Source: Bacteroidota bacterium
GTDB lineage: Bacteria; Bacteroidota; Bacteroidia; UKL13-3
DNA length: 64,000 nucleotides
Direction: 5' to 3'
NCBI GenBank assembly: GCA_947477885.1
Contig: CANJUD010000001.1
Location: 234,632-298,631 of the forward strand
Below, piece after piece: positions 50,534-61,050 of the stretch. The position numbers and the translations under genes were made by a program. Each line of letters begins with the position of its first letter. Within the stretch, counting starts at the first letter, position 1. The notes below the pieces were generated by a model. The model ran no database searches and was not told the origin of the DNA. It worked only from the letters and a program-made list of their open reading frames with translations.

Positions 50534-52897
50534 TCACTCCACAATCCATTTCAAACTCTCCAATACCTGCCCACTAGGCGATTCGTATTTGACAATATAT
50601 ATTCCTTTGGAATTTGCACTAATTTCATAATATAATTTTCCTGGTTGGGTAGTTATTGTTTGTAATAAACTTCCTTTCAAATCATATAATACCAAGTTGC
50701 CTTTTATATTATTTTCTTTGAGTTCAATGGTAGCCAAACCATTGCTGGGATTGGGATAGAACTTAGCAATATATTTGTTCTCGGGTTTCAAAATGTTGGG
50801 TAATGCCAAGTGTGTATTGTAAGCACCAAAAGTATAATCACCAGGTCGGACATGTTTGATCAATACATTTCCTTTTAGGTCGGTTTTACCACCCATATTT
50901 TTTATATAATCAATATCTTCTACCCATGGACTGTCTGAATTTTCTCGGTATAATAATACCAAACTATCTTCTGTTTTATAAAACAAATTGCTATCTAATC
51001 CTGGAACACCGCTTGCATCTTTGGCTCCTGAATAATTGAGTGAGGCATCCGCATCAAATGTAGGTCCGACAATGCTTTGCACGGTCCAGTAATGTGTGGG
51101 TGATATATATAGTCCCGGTATTTTAGTGGCACCTGTTGCCCCCAACCAATGGTGTTCTACTCGTAACCAATTCGAATCATTTTTAGAAATTGTTTTCACG
51201 ACCAAACTCAATCGGGCATTTGTATATTTATATGTTTTCGCAGAGTCGATACTATAATACTCATCGGTAATGGCATCACTTATTTTTTCATATAAATCTT
51301 GGCATATTAGAACAGGTTTAAATGGAATATTTTTAATTTCAAAATGGCTATAATACCCACCCAAAATAGCTTGGGCGGTATATTTTTCTAAGTTGGGGCC
51401 AATGGCAGTGAAATCAACGGGTACAGAGTCATACAGTTTTTGTGTAGCCAATAATCTTTGTAATATTGTTCCCGTAATATGATATAATGAACCCGCAGAG
51501 TCTATTTGTATATTGGTCATTTCGAAATGCGGGAACCCTTTTTCATATATCCAATTATCAAAAAATTTGGTCATGCTTTGTGTAGTATGTTTTCGAAAAA
51601 TATTCTTTAAATCATCACTACTAACGGCACTAAATTTATAGGTGTTTTGAAAATCTTTACACGCATCAAAAAAATCTTTATCGCCCATATATCCGCGTAA
51701 GGTATGCACCACATCCGCACCTTTTTTATACACAGTTGTGCCATACGTATATTCGTGCGGAATGCCTGATATTGCTCGATATCCACCATCATTCACATGG
51801 GCTTTTTGCAATACCAAAGAATGGTTATCTGATATTTGTTTTCTATATGACTCCTTGCCATATATATTCTCTAAAAATAGGGCTTCATTATAACAAGCCC
51901 ATCCTTCATTCAACCACATTTCTCCTTCATTTTTGCAGGTAGTGTGGTCGCCCCACCATTGGTGTGAAAGTTCATGTGCCCATAATGTTTCATAAGTTTT
52001 TGTGCCATCACTTGCATATAATGGGTATGATATATTTCCTGCATGTTCCATTGCTCCGCTATTGAATGGAACCATACAATATCCTACTCTGTCGAAGGGG
52101 TAGGGGCCATAGTTTTGTTCAAAAGCTTTGAGGCAATTATTCAAATTTGCAAACGATTTAATTGCATTGGAAGTATCTACTGCCTTGGAAGAGAGCCATA
52201 CAGGAATATCTTTCCCCGTAATACTATTATATATATATTTAGCAGGCTTATAGGGTGCCACAGAAACATTGGCCAAATAGGTTGGAATAGGTTGTCCCAG
52301 TTTCCATTGCCAGGTAATTGTACCATCTACATTTTGTATATTTGATATAAGTAAACCATTACAGATGGCTTGGTCAATACTGTCGGTTATAATATTAAAA
52401 CTAAATAATTGACGTTCGATAAAATTATCGAAACAAGGAAACCAGCAACGCCCATAAACATGAGGGTCTACCTGAAACCCAACGCCCAGATTATAGACAT
52501 AAGGCGGCGAAAAATAAAATCCTCCCCAGCCTGATGGATCGCCTTGTGGTTGCCCATGGTAATATACCTTTACTACTTCTGTATCAGTTTTAACTAGGGA
52601 TTTGAATAAGTTTACATATATAGTTGTATCATTATAGTTGTAATATAAACGTGCACTATTTTGTACAATACTATCTATAGTCATTTTAAGCAAATCGAAG
52701 TGAACATACGATATCGCAAAATTTACAGCTTTAAGTTTGATGGCCGCGAAACCTGCAATCTGATTTTTACCCGTCGTGCCGCGTGTCATGTTCAAGTTAA
52801 TATCGATATGGGTGATATCCACGCTGTCGCTACGGCGGTCTTGACTATAGCCGTTTAAGCAGAACAGAATTAATATAATAGTTGAAAAATATTTCAT
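50534..52897 (-). CDS. M1-family metallopeptidase with T9SS type A sorting domain
   Basis: GAMEHAGNISYP, LWAHELSHQWWGDHTTCKNEGEMWLNEGWACYNE; C-terminal FYPNPSNGLATIELKE...GIYIVKYESPSGQVLESLKWIVE. Confidence 0.92.
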   Translation of the reverse strand: MKYFSTIILILFCLNGYSQDRRSDSVDITHIDINLNMTRGTTGKNQIAGFAAIKLKAVNFAISYVHFDLLKMTIDSIVQNSARLYYNYNDTTIYVNLFKSLVKTDTEVVKVYYHGQPQGDPSGWGGFYFSPPYVYNLGVGFQVDPHVYGRCWFPCFDNFIERQLFSFNIITDSIDQAICNGLLISNIQNVDGTITWQWKLGQPIPTYLANVSVAPYKPAKYIYNSITGKDIPVWLSSKAVDTSNAIKSFANLNNCLKAFEQNYGPYPFDRVGYCMVPFNSGAMEHAGNISYPLYASDGTKTYETLWAHELSHQWWGDHTTCKNEGEMWLNEGWACYNEALFLENIYGKESYRKQISDNHSLVLQKAHVNDGGYRAISGIPHEYTYGTTVYKKGADVVHTLRGYMGDKDFFDACKDFQNTYKFSAVSSDDLKNIFRKHTTQSMTKFFDNWIYEKGFPHFEMTNIQIDSAGSLYHITGTILQRLLATQKLYDSVPVDFTAIGPNLEKYTAQAILGGYYSHFEIKNIPFKPVLICQDLYEKISDAITDEYYSIDSAKTYKYTNARLSLVVKTISKNDSNWLRVEHHWLGATGATKIPGLYISPTHYWTVQSIVGPTFDADASLNYSGAKDASGVPGLDSNLFYKTEDSLVLLYRENSDSPWVEDIDYIKNMGGKTDLKGNVLIKHVRPGDYTFGAYNTHLALPNILKPENKYIAKFYPNPSNGLATIELKENNIKGNLVLYDLKGSLLQTITTQPGKLYYEISANSKGIYIVKYESPSGQVLESLKWIVE

Positions 52898-52954
52898 ATA
52901 AAATTCACTGTTTAAAATCGGCATTGCTTAGCAAATATAAATACACAAATTTGA

Positions 52955-53941
52955 TTACCGATTTTTTTCTTTTTCTCGCATTTGCGAGCTCGTCTGCGTG
53001 CTTCCGTCATGACTCCATCCCGGTGGGCCAAAAACATATTTGAATTTATCTTTTAATTTTACGGGTTTTCTTAAATCATGATATATATTTTTCCATTCGT
53101 GAAAAACCATCGTAACAGGATGCACCGTTTTTATATTGGTGGTGAGTCCATATTTGATAGGTTCGTAGGTCTCATCTTCTTTTTGGAAAGTGCCAAATAT
53201 TTTGTCCCAAATTATCAAAAGCATACCCATATTCTTGTCTAGATATTTTACATTAGATGCATGGTGAACGCGATGGTGACTGGGTGTACACATAATGTAT
53301 TCAATAGGTTTCCAAAGTTTACCTACTGATTGGGTGTGAACAAAAATCCCCCACATCTGCGTGAATGCATATGTGAACATAATATCTTCAGGTCTGAACC
53401 CTGCAAATGCAATCGGAATAAAATATATAAATCGATATAATGGCTGAAATACGGAGGAGCGGAAACCTACGGTGAGATTGTACTCTTCACTGCTATGGTG
53501 CGTAACATGTGCGGCCCAAAAAAATCTGCAAAAATGATCGATACGATGCTCCCAATAATACATAAAATCTTCGAAAACGGTAATTACTATCCAATATAAT
53601 ACCGGTGCCCAAATCATATTTATTTGCAAACCTCCTGCATCATAGCACCTACCCAAAAACCAAAGACAAAATACACGCAATGCCAAGTCGAAACCCATAT
53701 TGAGAGCGGTTAAATATATATTGGACAGAATTCCTTCGCCACTGTAATACTTTTTTTCTTTTAAAAAGCTGAACAATATTTCGGCTGCAATTACTATAAC
53801 ATATATAGGAACAGTAGCAAGGATCAACAAACGTTCCCGAAGTTCATCAGAACCCTTTACCAAGTAACTGCCTGCAACATCGGCAGCAATAACCATGAGG
53901 GTAACAAAGATGAGGAGTTTTTTTTCGTTAGAGATTTTCAT
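52955..53941 (-). CDS. sterol desaturase / fatty acid hydroxylase superfamily protein
   Basis: His-box motifs YYWEHRIDH, AAHVTHHSSEEYN, CTPSHHRVHHA. Confidence 0.9.
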   Translation of the reverse strand: MKISNEKKLLIFVTLMVIAADVAGSYLVKGSDELRERLLILATVPIYVIVIAAEILFSFLKEKKYYSGEGILSNIYLTALNMGFDLALRVFCLWFLGRCYDAGGLQINMIWAPVLYWIVITVFEDFMYYWEHRIDHFCRFFWAAHVTHHSSEEYNLTVGFRSSVFQPLYRFIYFIPIAFAGFRPEDIMFTYAFTQMWGIFVHTQSVGKLWKPIEYIMCTPSHHRVHHASNVKYLDKNMGMLLIIWDKIFGTFQKEDETYEPIKYGLTTNIKTVHPVTMVFHEWKNIYHDLRKPVKLKDKFKYVFGPPGWSHDGSTQTSSQMREKEKNR

Positions 53942-53983
53942 TTTCGCTACAAAAATACGATAAGAACTTGATATAAACCTTAA

Positions 53984-54103
53984 GTGCGAGGAGCGGTGTG
54001 TATGGCCAAACGAGGCACGACGAAGCAATCTACTATCTTAAACGGGAGATTGCTTCGTTGCCCTGCCAGCAGCCCTAAACTCGATGCTCCTGGCAATGAC
54101 GAC
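53984..54103. repeat. inverted-repeat intergenic element (gcgaggagcg...gaagcaatct...agattgcttcg...gctcctggcaatgacg)
   Basis: Nested inverted arms around 54020-54058 and outer GAGGAGC/GCTCCT arms. Confidence 0.55.
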
Positions 54104-54117
54104 AATGGTCAAATATA

Positions 54118-55674
54118 TTAAAACTTGATTTTAAATATCATAAAAACCAACCACACCAAACTTACCCAGCAACATGCCAAAGCAAGATAATCTCCATATT
54201 TTACATAAAAAGTTAAACTGGATTCTGCTCTGAAAGATGCTTCTACTACTGAAGGTTCCCACCATTTTGTTTCGTGAGACGAAGCTCCATTATCATATAT
54301 CACGCCTGATATTCCCGTATTAGCTGAACGCAATATTGTTCTGCGTGTTTCTATAGCTCTTAATCTAGCATAATTAAAATGCTGGCGGTAGCCGGGTGTG
54401 TTTCCCCACCACCCATCGTTGGTGATTATACATAATACATTCGCACCCTTTTTTATATACTCAGTTACATATTCACCAAACACCGATTCATAACAAACAA
54501 CCGGGGCAATCTTAAATTTATCCTGCACGTTAAATACTTCTCTTTCTTCCTGCACACCCAGTGAACCTGAAATCCCACCTTCATCAATGGCATATTTTTC
54601 AAGGAATTTAAATACTTGAGGATAGGGCATTTTCTCCACCCCGGGCACCAATTTCGATTTATAATAAAGCTCTGTTTTTTTGTTTTTTTCTAAATAGATA
54701 GCCGTATTATATATATCATACATCATTCCTCCAGGGTATTTGCGGGCAGTGGGTTGTGGCACTTCACCATTTTGATATACATGATAAACATTTCCGCCAA
54801 TTAATATGGAAGTTTGTGGGAAACAATCTATAAATTTCCGCAGTTTAAGTATATTCTCATTTTCTTCTATTTTGTTATCTTCTATATTGTCTGTTAAGGC
54901 AGTTTCAGGAAACATGACAAGTTTCGTTTCTGGTTTTATTTTGTTTGCAGCTAATGCCAGCATCTTATCCAATTGCTCGCTGGCTGATAGTTCGCCAAAC
55001 TTTTCGTTATAGGGGTCAATATTCGGCTGTACGATGATTGTATGATATTCCTTTTGTATTTTATTATTGATATTCGAATATAATAATATAGAAATGAGTA
55101 ATGGAATTACTATAATACTTGCAACGGGAATTAAACGAATAAATGCTTTTTTAGCACTTTGGTTAGTATAATACTTCCAAATAAATATATTAAGTAACAA
55201 TACCCATATACTCCCACCTAGATGCCCCGTAAATTCGTACCACTGCACCCAAAATGGAACGCCCGCAAAAACATTGCCCAACGTGAGCCAAGGCCAAGTT
55301 AACTCCCAACGCAAATGCATATATTCAAACGTGAGCCAATAAAAGATTAAGGAGAAAATCGACCAAGGTTTTTGTATTCTTTTTTGAGTATAATAATATA
55401 ATAGCAGGGGCAAAGTCATCAGCAAACTATTGGCAACAATGGCCGCAATGCCACCCTCAACTGATGCCAAGCAAACCCACCAAGTACTGCCTGTATTCCA
55501 TAGCAACATATTTACATAAGTGTATACCCAAAACTTAAAAGCTTTTTGCTCCGTATTTGCTTTTTGTATAATAGGAATAAAAGCAATAAATATAAAAAAG
55601 AAAGTATAATCATGGAGCCAACTTGCAGATAGCAACAGTCCAGGGAGTATATAATAAAACAGTTTTTTAAGCAT
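54118..55674 (-). CDS. lnt: apolipoprotein N-acyltransferase
   Basis: Multi-TM N-terminus plus nitrilase domain (VMFPETAL-like KLVMFPETALTD, CYESVFGEYV, NDGWWGNTPGYRQHFNYARLRAIETRRTILRSANTGIS). Confidence 0.93.
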   Translation of the reverse strand: MLKKLFYYILPGLLLSASWLHDYTFFFIFIAFIPIIQKANTEQKAFKFWVYTYVNMLLWNTGSTWWVCLASVEGGIAAIVANSLLMTLPLLLYYYTQKRIQKPWSIFSLIFYWLTFEYMHLRWELTWPWLTLGNVFAGVPFWVQWYEFTGHLGGSIWVLLLNIFIWKYYTNQSAKKAFIRLIPVASIIVIPLLISILLYSNINNKIQKEYHTIIVQPNIDPYNEKFGELSASEQLDKMLALAANKIKPETKLVMFPETALTDNIEDNKIEENENILKLRKFIDCFPQTSILIGGNVYHVYQNGEVPQPTARKYPGGMMYDIYNTAIYLEKNKKTELYYKSKLVPGVEKMPYPQVFKFLEKYAIDEGGISGSLGVQEEREVFNVQDKFKIAPVVCYESVFGEYVTEYIKKGANVLCIITNDGWWGNTPGYRQHFNYARLRAIETRRTILRSANTGISGVIYDNGASSHETKWWEPSVVEASFRAESSLTFYVKYGDYLALACCWVSLVWLVFMIFKIKF

Positions 55675-56356
55675 GTCCTTTTATTACAATAACAAATTCA
55701 CCTTTCGGTTCTTTTTTGGTGAAGTGTTCAATACAATATGATACCGTTCCGTTTATAGTTTCTTCAAACATTTTGCTCAACTCTCGGCTTGCTGAAACTT
55801 GTCTGTCCGCACCAAAATGCTCTTTAAGTTCTTCCAATAATTTAAGCACACGATAAGGTGATTCATATAATATAATAGTTCGCTTTTCCGTAGCGAGTTC
55901 TTTCAGTTTTGTTTGCCTCCCTTTTTTATGTGGCAAGAAACCTTCGAACACAAAACTATCTGTGGGAAATCCAGATTTTACTAATGCGGGAACAAACGCG
56001 GTTGGGCCAGGTAAACATTCTATGTATATACCTTTTTCAACACACTCATGCGTGAGCAAATATCCTGGGTCGGAAATTGCTGGTGTGCCTGCATCGCTGC
56101 ACAGGGCAAGGGTTTTCCCTTCTTGTAATATACTTATATAATGACCTAAAGTTTTATGTTCATTGGCCAAATGGAATGGCTTGAGTGAATTTTGTATATT
56201 AAAATGTTTGAGCAGATTGCCTGTAACACGAGTATCTTCAGCCAAAATCATATCACAGTTTTTGAGCACTTCCAAAGCTCGCAAAGTAATGTCTTGCAAA
56301 TTACCTATGGGTGTAGGAACTATATATAACCCCGGCTTCAGAACTTGTTGCTCCAT
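55667..56356 (-). CDS. rsmI: 16S rRNA (cytidine(1402)-2'-O)-methyltransferase
   Basis: GLYIVPTPIGNLQDITLRALEVLKNCDMILAEDTRVTGNLLKHF, LCSDAGTPAISDPGYLL, LPGPTAFVPALVKSG. Confidence 0.93.
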   Translation of the reverse strand: MEQQVLKPGLYIVPTPIGNLQDITLRALEVLKNCDMILAEDTRVTGNLLKHFNIQNSLKPFHLANEHKTLGHYISILQEGKTLALCSDAGTPAISDPGYLLTHECVEKGIYIECLPGPTAFVPALVKSGFPTDSFVFEGFLPHKKGRQTKLKELATEKRTIILYESPYRVLKLLEELKEHFGADRQVSASRELSKMFEETINGTVSYCIEHFTKKEPKGEFVIVIKGHA

Positions 56357-56472
56357 TACTTGAAATGTGGGCAGTTGCAACCTCTACTACCACTTTTCTT
56401 TGCTTTGCATGATGAATTTAAAGAAACCACTGCGGTAACTAATACTAATATGATGACGATACGCTTTAACAT
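56356..56472 (-). CDS. 38-aa Cys-rich lipoprotein-like peptide overlapping rsmI start
   Basis: MLKRIVIILVLVTAVVSLNSSCKAKKSGSRGCNCPHFK; lipobox LNSSC. Confidence 0.55.
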   Translation of the reverse strand: MLKRIVIILVLVTAVVSLNSSCKAKKSGSRGCNCPHFK

Positions 56473-56575
56473 ATATATAATAAACGCAAAAATTAAAATC
56501 TTATTGTATTGTAAATCTCCATGCAAATATATGTATTTTTGACGGCTAAATAAAAACACCCAACAAAAAAATAAT

Positions 56576-57106
56576 ATGTTAGAAAACTTAGGCATAGGCA
56601 CACGCCTTGAACATGCTCGTTATGGCAAAGGCGTAGTGGTGAACGAAAAGTCAGCTTTATATGTAGTTAGTTTTATAGAGCATGGACTACGCGAAGTAAT
56701 GAAAGACGAAGAAGTCACCATCATTGACCAGCTTGATCCAGACTCCGATATGGTAAGCATGTTCGATGTGGAACGTATTCTGAAAAGTGTGTTGCAACGA
56801 TATGTAGAATACCCCGAACCAATAGAACTAGGACAAAAATGGGTGGGGGGCAAAATGATTTTAAAACCTGGTGACAATGGCTTAGCTTCTAAAGAAATTT
56901 CCATCGATCAATTGTTCCATAAAATTGTAATGATTCGCGACCGCGTTCGTGTTATGGAACAACGCGTTAATGCAAGCAATATGACCGATGAGGAAAAAGT
57001 AAATATACAACAATATATCACCAAAATATATGGAAGCCTCACCACCTTCAATGTATTATTCAAAAATAAAGAAGATCAGTTTACTGGAGAAAAAGGAGAT
57101 TACTAG
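56576..57106 (+). CDS. conserved hypothetical protein
   Basis: Clean ORF with start after intergenic region: LGIGTRLEHARYGKGVVVNEKSALYVVSFIEHGLREVMKDEEV. Confidence 0.65.
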   Translation: MLENLGIGTRLEHARYGKGVVVNEKSALYVVSFIEHGLREVMKDEEVTIIDQLDPDSDMVSMFDVERILKSVLQRYVEYPEPIELGQKWVGGKMILKPGDNGLASKEISIDQLFHKIVMIRDRVRVMEQRVNASNMTDEEKVNIQQYITKIYGSLTTFNVLFKNKEDQFTGEKGDY

Positions 57107-57453
57107 GCCTAAGTTTCGCCACTGTTTCATGGGTCTTCAGCTATTTGCAGCGGCTAAAGTAGGCCCCAATACTTTCGGAGTTTCCTCAGCTTTTTTAATT
57201 TATAGTAATTTTTCATAGCTAAGCATCAGCGTTATATAGCTTATTAATAGCTTGCAGTGCTGCATGCATTTTGGGCCCTCGGCCTGCAGAAAGTCCGCCT
57301 TTTTACTGCATTCAAGAAATTTTTTTTTGTTTGAGCAATACCTCTTAATATTGCAGCACAATCAAGTCAGGCTTTTCTTTAACAACTCTTAAGGAACATA
57401 AGTCTACCCCTCAAAATTCTTGTTATTATTATTTTAACTATTCATATTTCTAC

Positions 57454-59370
57454 ATGTACGACATTGCTTATCTGAACAACTTGTTGTTGTCAGAACTCAA
57501 AGACATTGCCCAAAAGGAGCTCAAAATGAGCAACGTGGACAATCTTCCCAAACAGGATTTGGTTTACAAAATTATCGAAACACAATCGGTAATGCCCGAT
57601 ACCAAAGATTTCAAAGAAAATCCTAACGATGCTTCACCGCCGCTCAGCATAACACCAGCCGCTAAAAAACTCCGTAAGCCCCCAGTTGTTAAAGCTGAAG
57701 GTGCGGATGGAGAGCCCGCCAAACGTGGTCGCAAGCCCAAGACAAAAGATGAAGCAACACCCCAAGCACAATTACCTTTGGCCGATGAAGCTAAAACTGC
57801 CGAAACTATTTCCCCTGTGCAAAAAGATATAGTAGCAGCTCCAGTTAATCCAACTGAAAATCGCAATCCACGCCCCGAAAGACAAGATCAGCAGCGTCCA
57901 CAAAATCCGCAAAACCGTGAGCCTCGTGTCCCTTACACTGAAAGGGAAAACCGGCCACAAAATCGCCAGCAAAACGATGGCACGAATACAAATCCAAACC
58001 AGAATCCAAATCAGAATCCGCCACGTGAACAAAGGGTGAACCCAAATCAAAACCCTAACCAACAGCCAAGAGAACCTCGCGAAAATCCCAATCAAAACCA
58101 GCAGAGAGAGCAACGCGAAAACCCAAACCAACAACCTCGGGAACAACGTGAAAACCCTCAGTTGCCACGTGAGCCAAGGGAAAATCCAAATCAGAATCCC
58201 AATCAAAATCGTGAGCCTCGTGAGAATCCACGTGACCAAATGAACCAACTCATTAGCGAATTGGAGGGATTGGTTGCCTCTTCAGGTGTGCTGGAACTAT
58301 TGCCTGATGGCTATGGTTTCCTCCGCTCGCCCGACTATAACTATATGCCATCGCCCGATGATATATATGTATCGCCCAACCAAATAAAAACAATGGGGCT
58401 TAAAACAGGTGATACTGTGAAAGGAACGATACGCCCTCCTAAAGAAGGCGAAAAATATTTTGCACTTACAGGTGTCGAAAACATCAATGGCAAAACCCCG
58501 CAAGATGTGCGTGACCGCGTCGCTTTCGAGCATCTCACACCTTTGTTCCCCGATGAGAAATTAAACCTTGGGGGCAAAGCACTTTCCACACGTATTATAG
58601 ACATGCTCTCGCCTATTGGTAAGGGCCAACGCGGACTGATAGTGGCCCAACCCAAAACTGGTAAAACCGTTTTGCTAAAAGATGTGGCCAATGCCATTGC
58701 AGCCAATCACCCCGAAGTATACCTTATTATATTATTGGTAGACGAACGCCCCGAGGAAGTTACCGACATGGCACGCAGTGTGCGTGCCGAGGTAGTGGCT
58801 TCTACCTTCGACGAGCCTGCCGAAAAACATGTAAAGCTTGCCAATATGGTACACGAAAAAGCCAAACGCTTGGTTGAGTGCGGACATGATGTTGTTATAT
58901 TATTAGATTCTATTACCCGCCTAGCCCGTGCCTACAATACCGTAGCTCCATCATCGGGCAAAGTACTGAGCGGTGGTGTAGAAGCCAATGCCCTACAAAA
59001 ACCCAAACGTTTCTTCGGTGCAGCCCGCAAAATCGAGAATGGCGGCTCACTCACTATTATAGCAACAGCGTTAATTGATACCGGCTCCAAAATGGACGAA
59101 GTAATCTTCGAAGAATTTAAAGGAACCGGTAATATGGAACTACAGCTCGACCGCCGCTTGGCCAATAAGCGTATCTTCCCCGCTATCGATATCCTTGCCA
59201 GTGGTACCCGCCGTGAAGACCTCTTGATTGAGAAAAACATGCTCCAAAAAATATGGGTACTCCGCAACTACCTCAACGATATGAATCCCGAGGAAGCTAT
59301 GGAAACCCTGAAGAAGCACATGAAAGATACCAATAGCAACGAGGAGTTTTTGGTATCGATGAATAATTAG
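57454..59370 (+). CDS. rho: transcription termination factor Rho with Asn/Gln/Pro/Arg-rich low-complexity insert
   Basis: [79 protein letters not shown]; repeats [14 protein letters not shown] in residues ~145-265. Confidence 0.95.
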   Translation: MYDIAYLNNLLLSELKDIAQKELKMSNVDNLPKQDLVYKIIETQSVMPDTKDFKENPNDASPPLSITPAAKKLRKPPVVKAEGADGEPAKRGRKPKTKDEATPQAQLPLADEAKTAETISPVQKDIVAAPVNPTENRNPRPERQDQQRPQNPQNREPRVPYTERENRPQNRQQNDGTNTNPNQNPNQNPPREQRVNPNQNPNQQPREPRENPNQNQQREQRENPNQQPREQRENPQLPREPRENPNQNPNQNREPRENPRDQMNQLISELEGLVASSGVLELLPDGYGFLRSPDYNYMPSPDDIYVSPNQIKTMGLKTGDTVKGTIRPPKEGEKYFALTGVENINGKTPQDVRDRVAFEHLTPLFPDEKLNLGGKALSTRIIDMLSPIGKGQRGLIVAQPKTGKTVLLKDVANAIAANHPEVYLIILLVDERPEEVTDMARSVRAEVVASTFDEPAEKHVKLANMVHEKAKRLVECGHDVVILLDSITRLARAYNTVAPSSGKVLSGGVEANALQKPKRFFGAARKIENGGSLTIIATALIDTGSKMDEVIFEEFKGTGNMELQLDRRLANKRIFPAIDILASGTRREDLLIEKNMLQKIWVLRNYLNDMNPEEAMETLKKHMKDTNSNEEFLVSMNN

Positions 59371-59385
59371 GGAATCCCCCTCTCC

Positions 59386-59443
59386 GCGTCATTGCGAGGA
59401 GCAGAAGGGAAAGGCTGTGCGGGAGGGCGACGAAGCAATCCCC
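59386..59443. repeat. half-copy of the cgtcattgcgagga...gacgaagcaatc intergenic element
   Basis: cgcgtcattgcgaggagcagaagggaaaggctgtgcgggagggcgacgaagcaatcccc, related to 53984-54103. Confidence 0.5.
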
Positions 59444-59489
59444 TAAACGCGAAGCATTGAACAGTTTTAATCATTTTATTCCACGATCC

Positions 59490-59518
59490 CAATTGTGTGT
59501 ACACTGTGGGCACAATTG
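59490..59518. repeat. 29-nt palindrome copy B (intergenic)
   Basis: CAATTGTGTGTACACTGTGGGCACAATTG; 11 Watson-Crick plus 2 G-T of 14 pairs. Confidence 0.75.
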
Positions 59519-59537
59519 AATATTTAACCTTAATTTT

Positions 59538-59566
59538 CAATTGCGAACGCAGTGCATTCGCAATTG
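59538..59566. repeat. 29-nt palindrome copy A (intergenic; arms extend to 59535-59569)
   Basis: CAATTGCGAACGCAGTGCATTCGCAATTG; 13 of 14 pairs. Confidence 0.9.
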
Positions 59567-59729
59567 AAATCAGATAGTTATAGAGTCTATGGTTGGTGTC
59601 CCCACCGACCGGCCCCCATTGTATATGTTAATTTCTTTGTGAATACATTATGGATTCTTTGTCGCCTTACATCATTATTATATATAAAATGTTATACTAA
59701 GTTTGTTCTTTAAACTTATATAATATTAT

Positions 59730-60788
59730 ATGAAACAAGACAAACTTGAATTAAAAGATGCCTTAGTAAGCGAAATTAAAACCCTTATTGAGCAAAGCAA
59801 ACAGCAGGTTGCAGTAACTGTAAATGCCACTATAACCATGCTTTATTGGCAGATAGGAAAGCGAATAAATACAGAAATACTTAAAGACCAAAGGGCTGAG
59901 TATGGAAAGCAAATTGTGAACGCACTGAGTGCACAATTAACAGCAGAATATGGAAATGGCTGGAGCGAAAAACAATTGAGACACTGTCTCCGCTTTGCAG
60001 AGACAATGCCAGAGGAACAAATTGTCTCCGCACTGCGGAGACAATTGAGTTGGACCCATATAAAGTGTATTATTTATCTCGAAGATGAGCTCAAACGCAT
60101 GTTCTACATAGAAATGTGTAAAATTGAAAAATGGAGCACACGAGCATTGCAAGAACGAATACAATCTATGCTTTACGAACGCACTGCCATTAGCAAAAAG
60201 CCCGAAGACATTATTAAAAATGAACTACAACAGCTTACAGAAACCAAGCAAATAACAGCCGACCTGGTTTTTAGAGACCCTTATTTTCTTGACTTTTTAG
60301 GACTGAAAGATGCCTATTCCGAAAGAGATTTAGAGACCGCAATTATTGCTGAACTGCAAAGATTTATTTCTGAGCTTGGGAGCGATTTCGCATTCATTGC
60401 CCGACAAAAGAGGCTGATGATTGACAGCAAAGATTATTATATTGATTTGCTTTTTTATCACCGAAAATTAAAATGCCTAGTAGCCATTGATTTGAAAATT
60501 GGCGAATTTGATGCGGCCCACAAAGGCGAAATGGAACTATACTTGGGCTTCCTCGAAAAATATGAAATGGTGGAAGGTGAAAACCCACCGATAGGTTTAA
60601 TACTATGTGCTGGTAAAAGCCCCGAGCATATCGAATTACTGCAACTGCACAGAAGCAATATTAAAGTGGCCGACTATTTTACCATTCTCCCCTCAAAAGA
60701 GATTTTATTGGATAGGTTGCATAAGGCAATTGAGATTGCACAAAATCAGTTCGCCGCGGTGGAAGGGGGATCTGATGTAAACGGGTAA
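59730..60788 (+). CDS. DUF1016 / YhcG-family PD-(D/E)XK nuclease
   Basis: GKQIVNALSAQLTAEYGNGWSEKQLRHCLRFAETMPEEQIVSALRRQLSWTHIKCIIYLEDELKRMFYIEMCKIEKWSTRALQERIQSMLYERTAISKKPE; nuclease domain YIDLLFYHRKLKCLVAIDLKIGEFDAAHKGEMELYLGFLEKYE. Confidence 0.92.
   Translation: MKQDKLELKDALVSEIKTLIEQSKQQVAVTVNATITMLYWQIGKRINTEILKDQRAEYGKQIVNALSAQLTAEYGNGWSEKQLRHCLRFAETMPEEQIVSALRRQLSWTHIKCIIYLEDELKRMFYIEMCKIEKWSTRALQERIQSMLYERTAISKKPEDIIKNELQQLTETKQITADLVFRDPYFLDFLGLKDAYSERDLETAIIAELQRFISELGSDFAFIARQKRLMIDSKDYYIDLLFYHRKLKCLVAIDLKIGEFDAAHKGEMELYLGFLEKYEMVEGENPPIGLILCAGKSPEHIELLQLHRSNIKVADYFTILPSKEILLDRLHKAIEIAQNQFAAVEGGSDVNG
59912..59940. repeat. 29-nt palindrome copy F (inside YhcG CDS)
   Basis: AAATTGTGAACGCACTGAGTGCACAATTA; 11 of 14 pairs; encodes IVNALSAQL. 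Confidence 0.65.
60019..60047. repeat. 29-nt palindrome copy C (inside YhcG CDS)
   Basis: AAATTGTCTCCGCACTGCGGAGACAATTG; inner 27 nt fully palindromic around central C; encodes IVSALRRQL. Confidence 0.9.
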
Positions 60789-60865
60789 TAATTTTACCTA
60801 GGCACAGTGCACTTGTAGAAAATACTGGAATGCTCTAAAAACAAAACTTAAAACAGAAGGAAGTG

Positions 60866-60890
60866 AGTTGTCCCAAAGCTTGGGACAACT
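60866..60890. repeat. 25-nt palindrome (inside BRO-like fragment)
   Basis: AGTTGTCCCAAAGCTTGGGACAACT; 11 of 12 pairs; encodes LSQSLGQL. Confidence 0.8.
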
Positions 60891-61021
60891 GAAAATGAAA
60901 TCAGTGGACGGCAAATTTTATATGACCGATGTTGCAGATACCATACAACTGCAACCTGAGTATGGTGGTGGTTATTCAAAAAGGCAAATGCAGCGGTATC
61001 GCCAGTTTTATAGAACTTTCC

Positions 61022-61050
61022 CAATTGCGTCCGCACTGCGGACACAATTG
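61022..61050. repeat. 29-nt palindrome copy D (end of YhcG-like remnant)
   Basis: CAATTGCGTCCGCACTGCGGACACAATTG; 13 of 14 pairs; encodes IASALRTQL. Confidence 0.9.

Noticed and set aside
57107-57453. Possible small gene in the rho leader (ORF 57030-57218)
   Set aside because: Overlaps the preceding CDS, no ribosome-binding context or family recognised; more likely leader sequence.
57772-58248. 158-aa minus-strand hydrophobic ORF
   Set aside because: Antisense of the repetitive Rho insert; hydrophobicity is a by-product of the Asn/Gln-rich codons.
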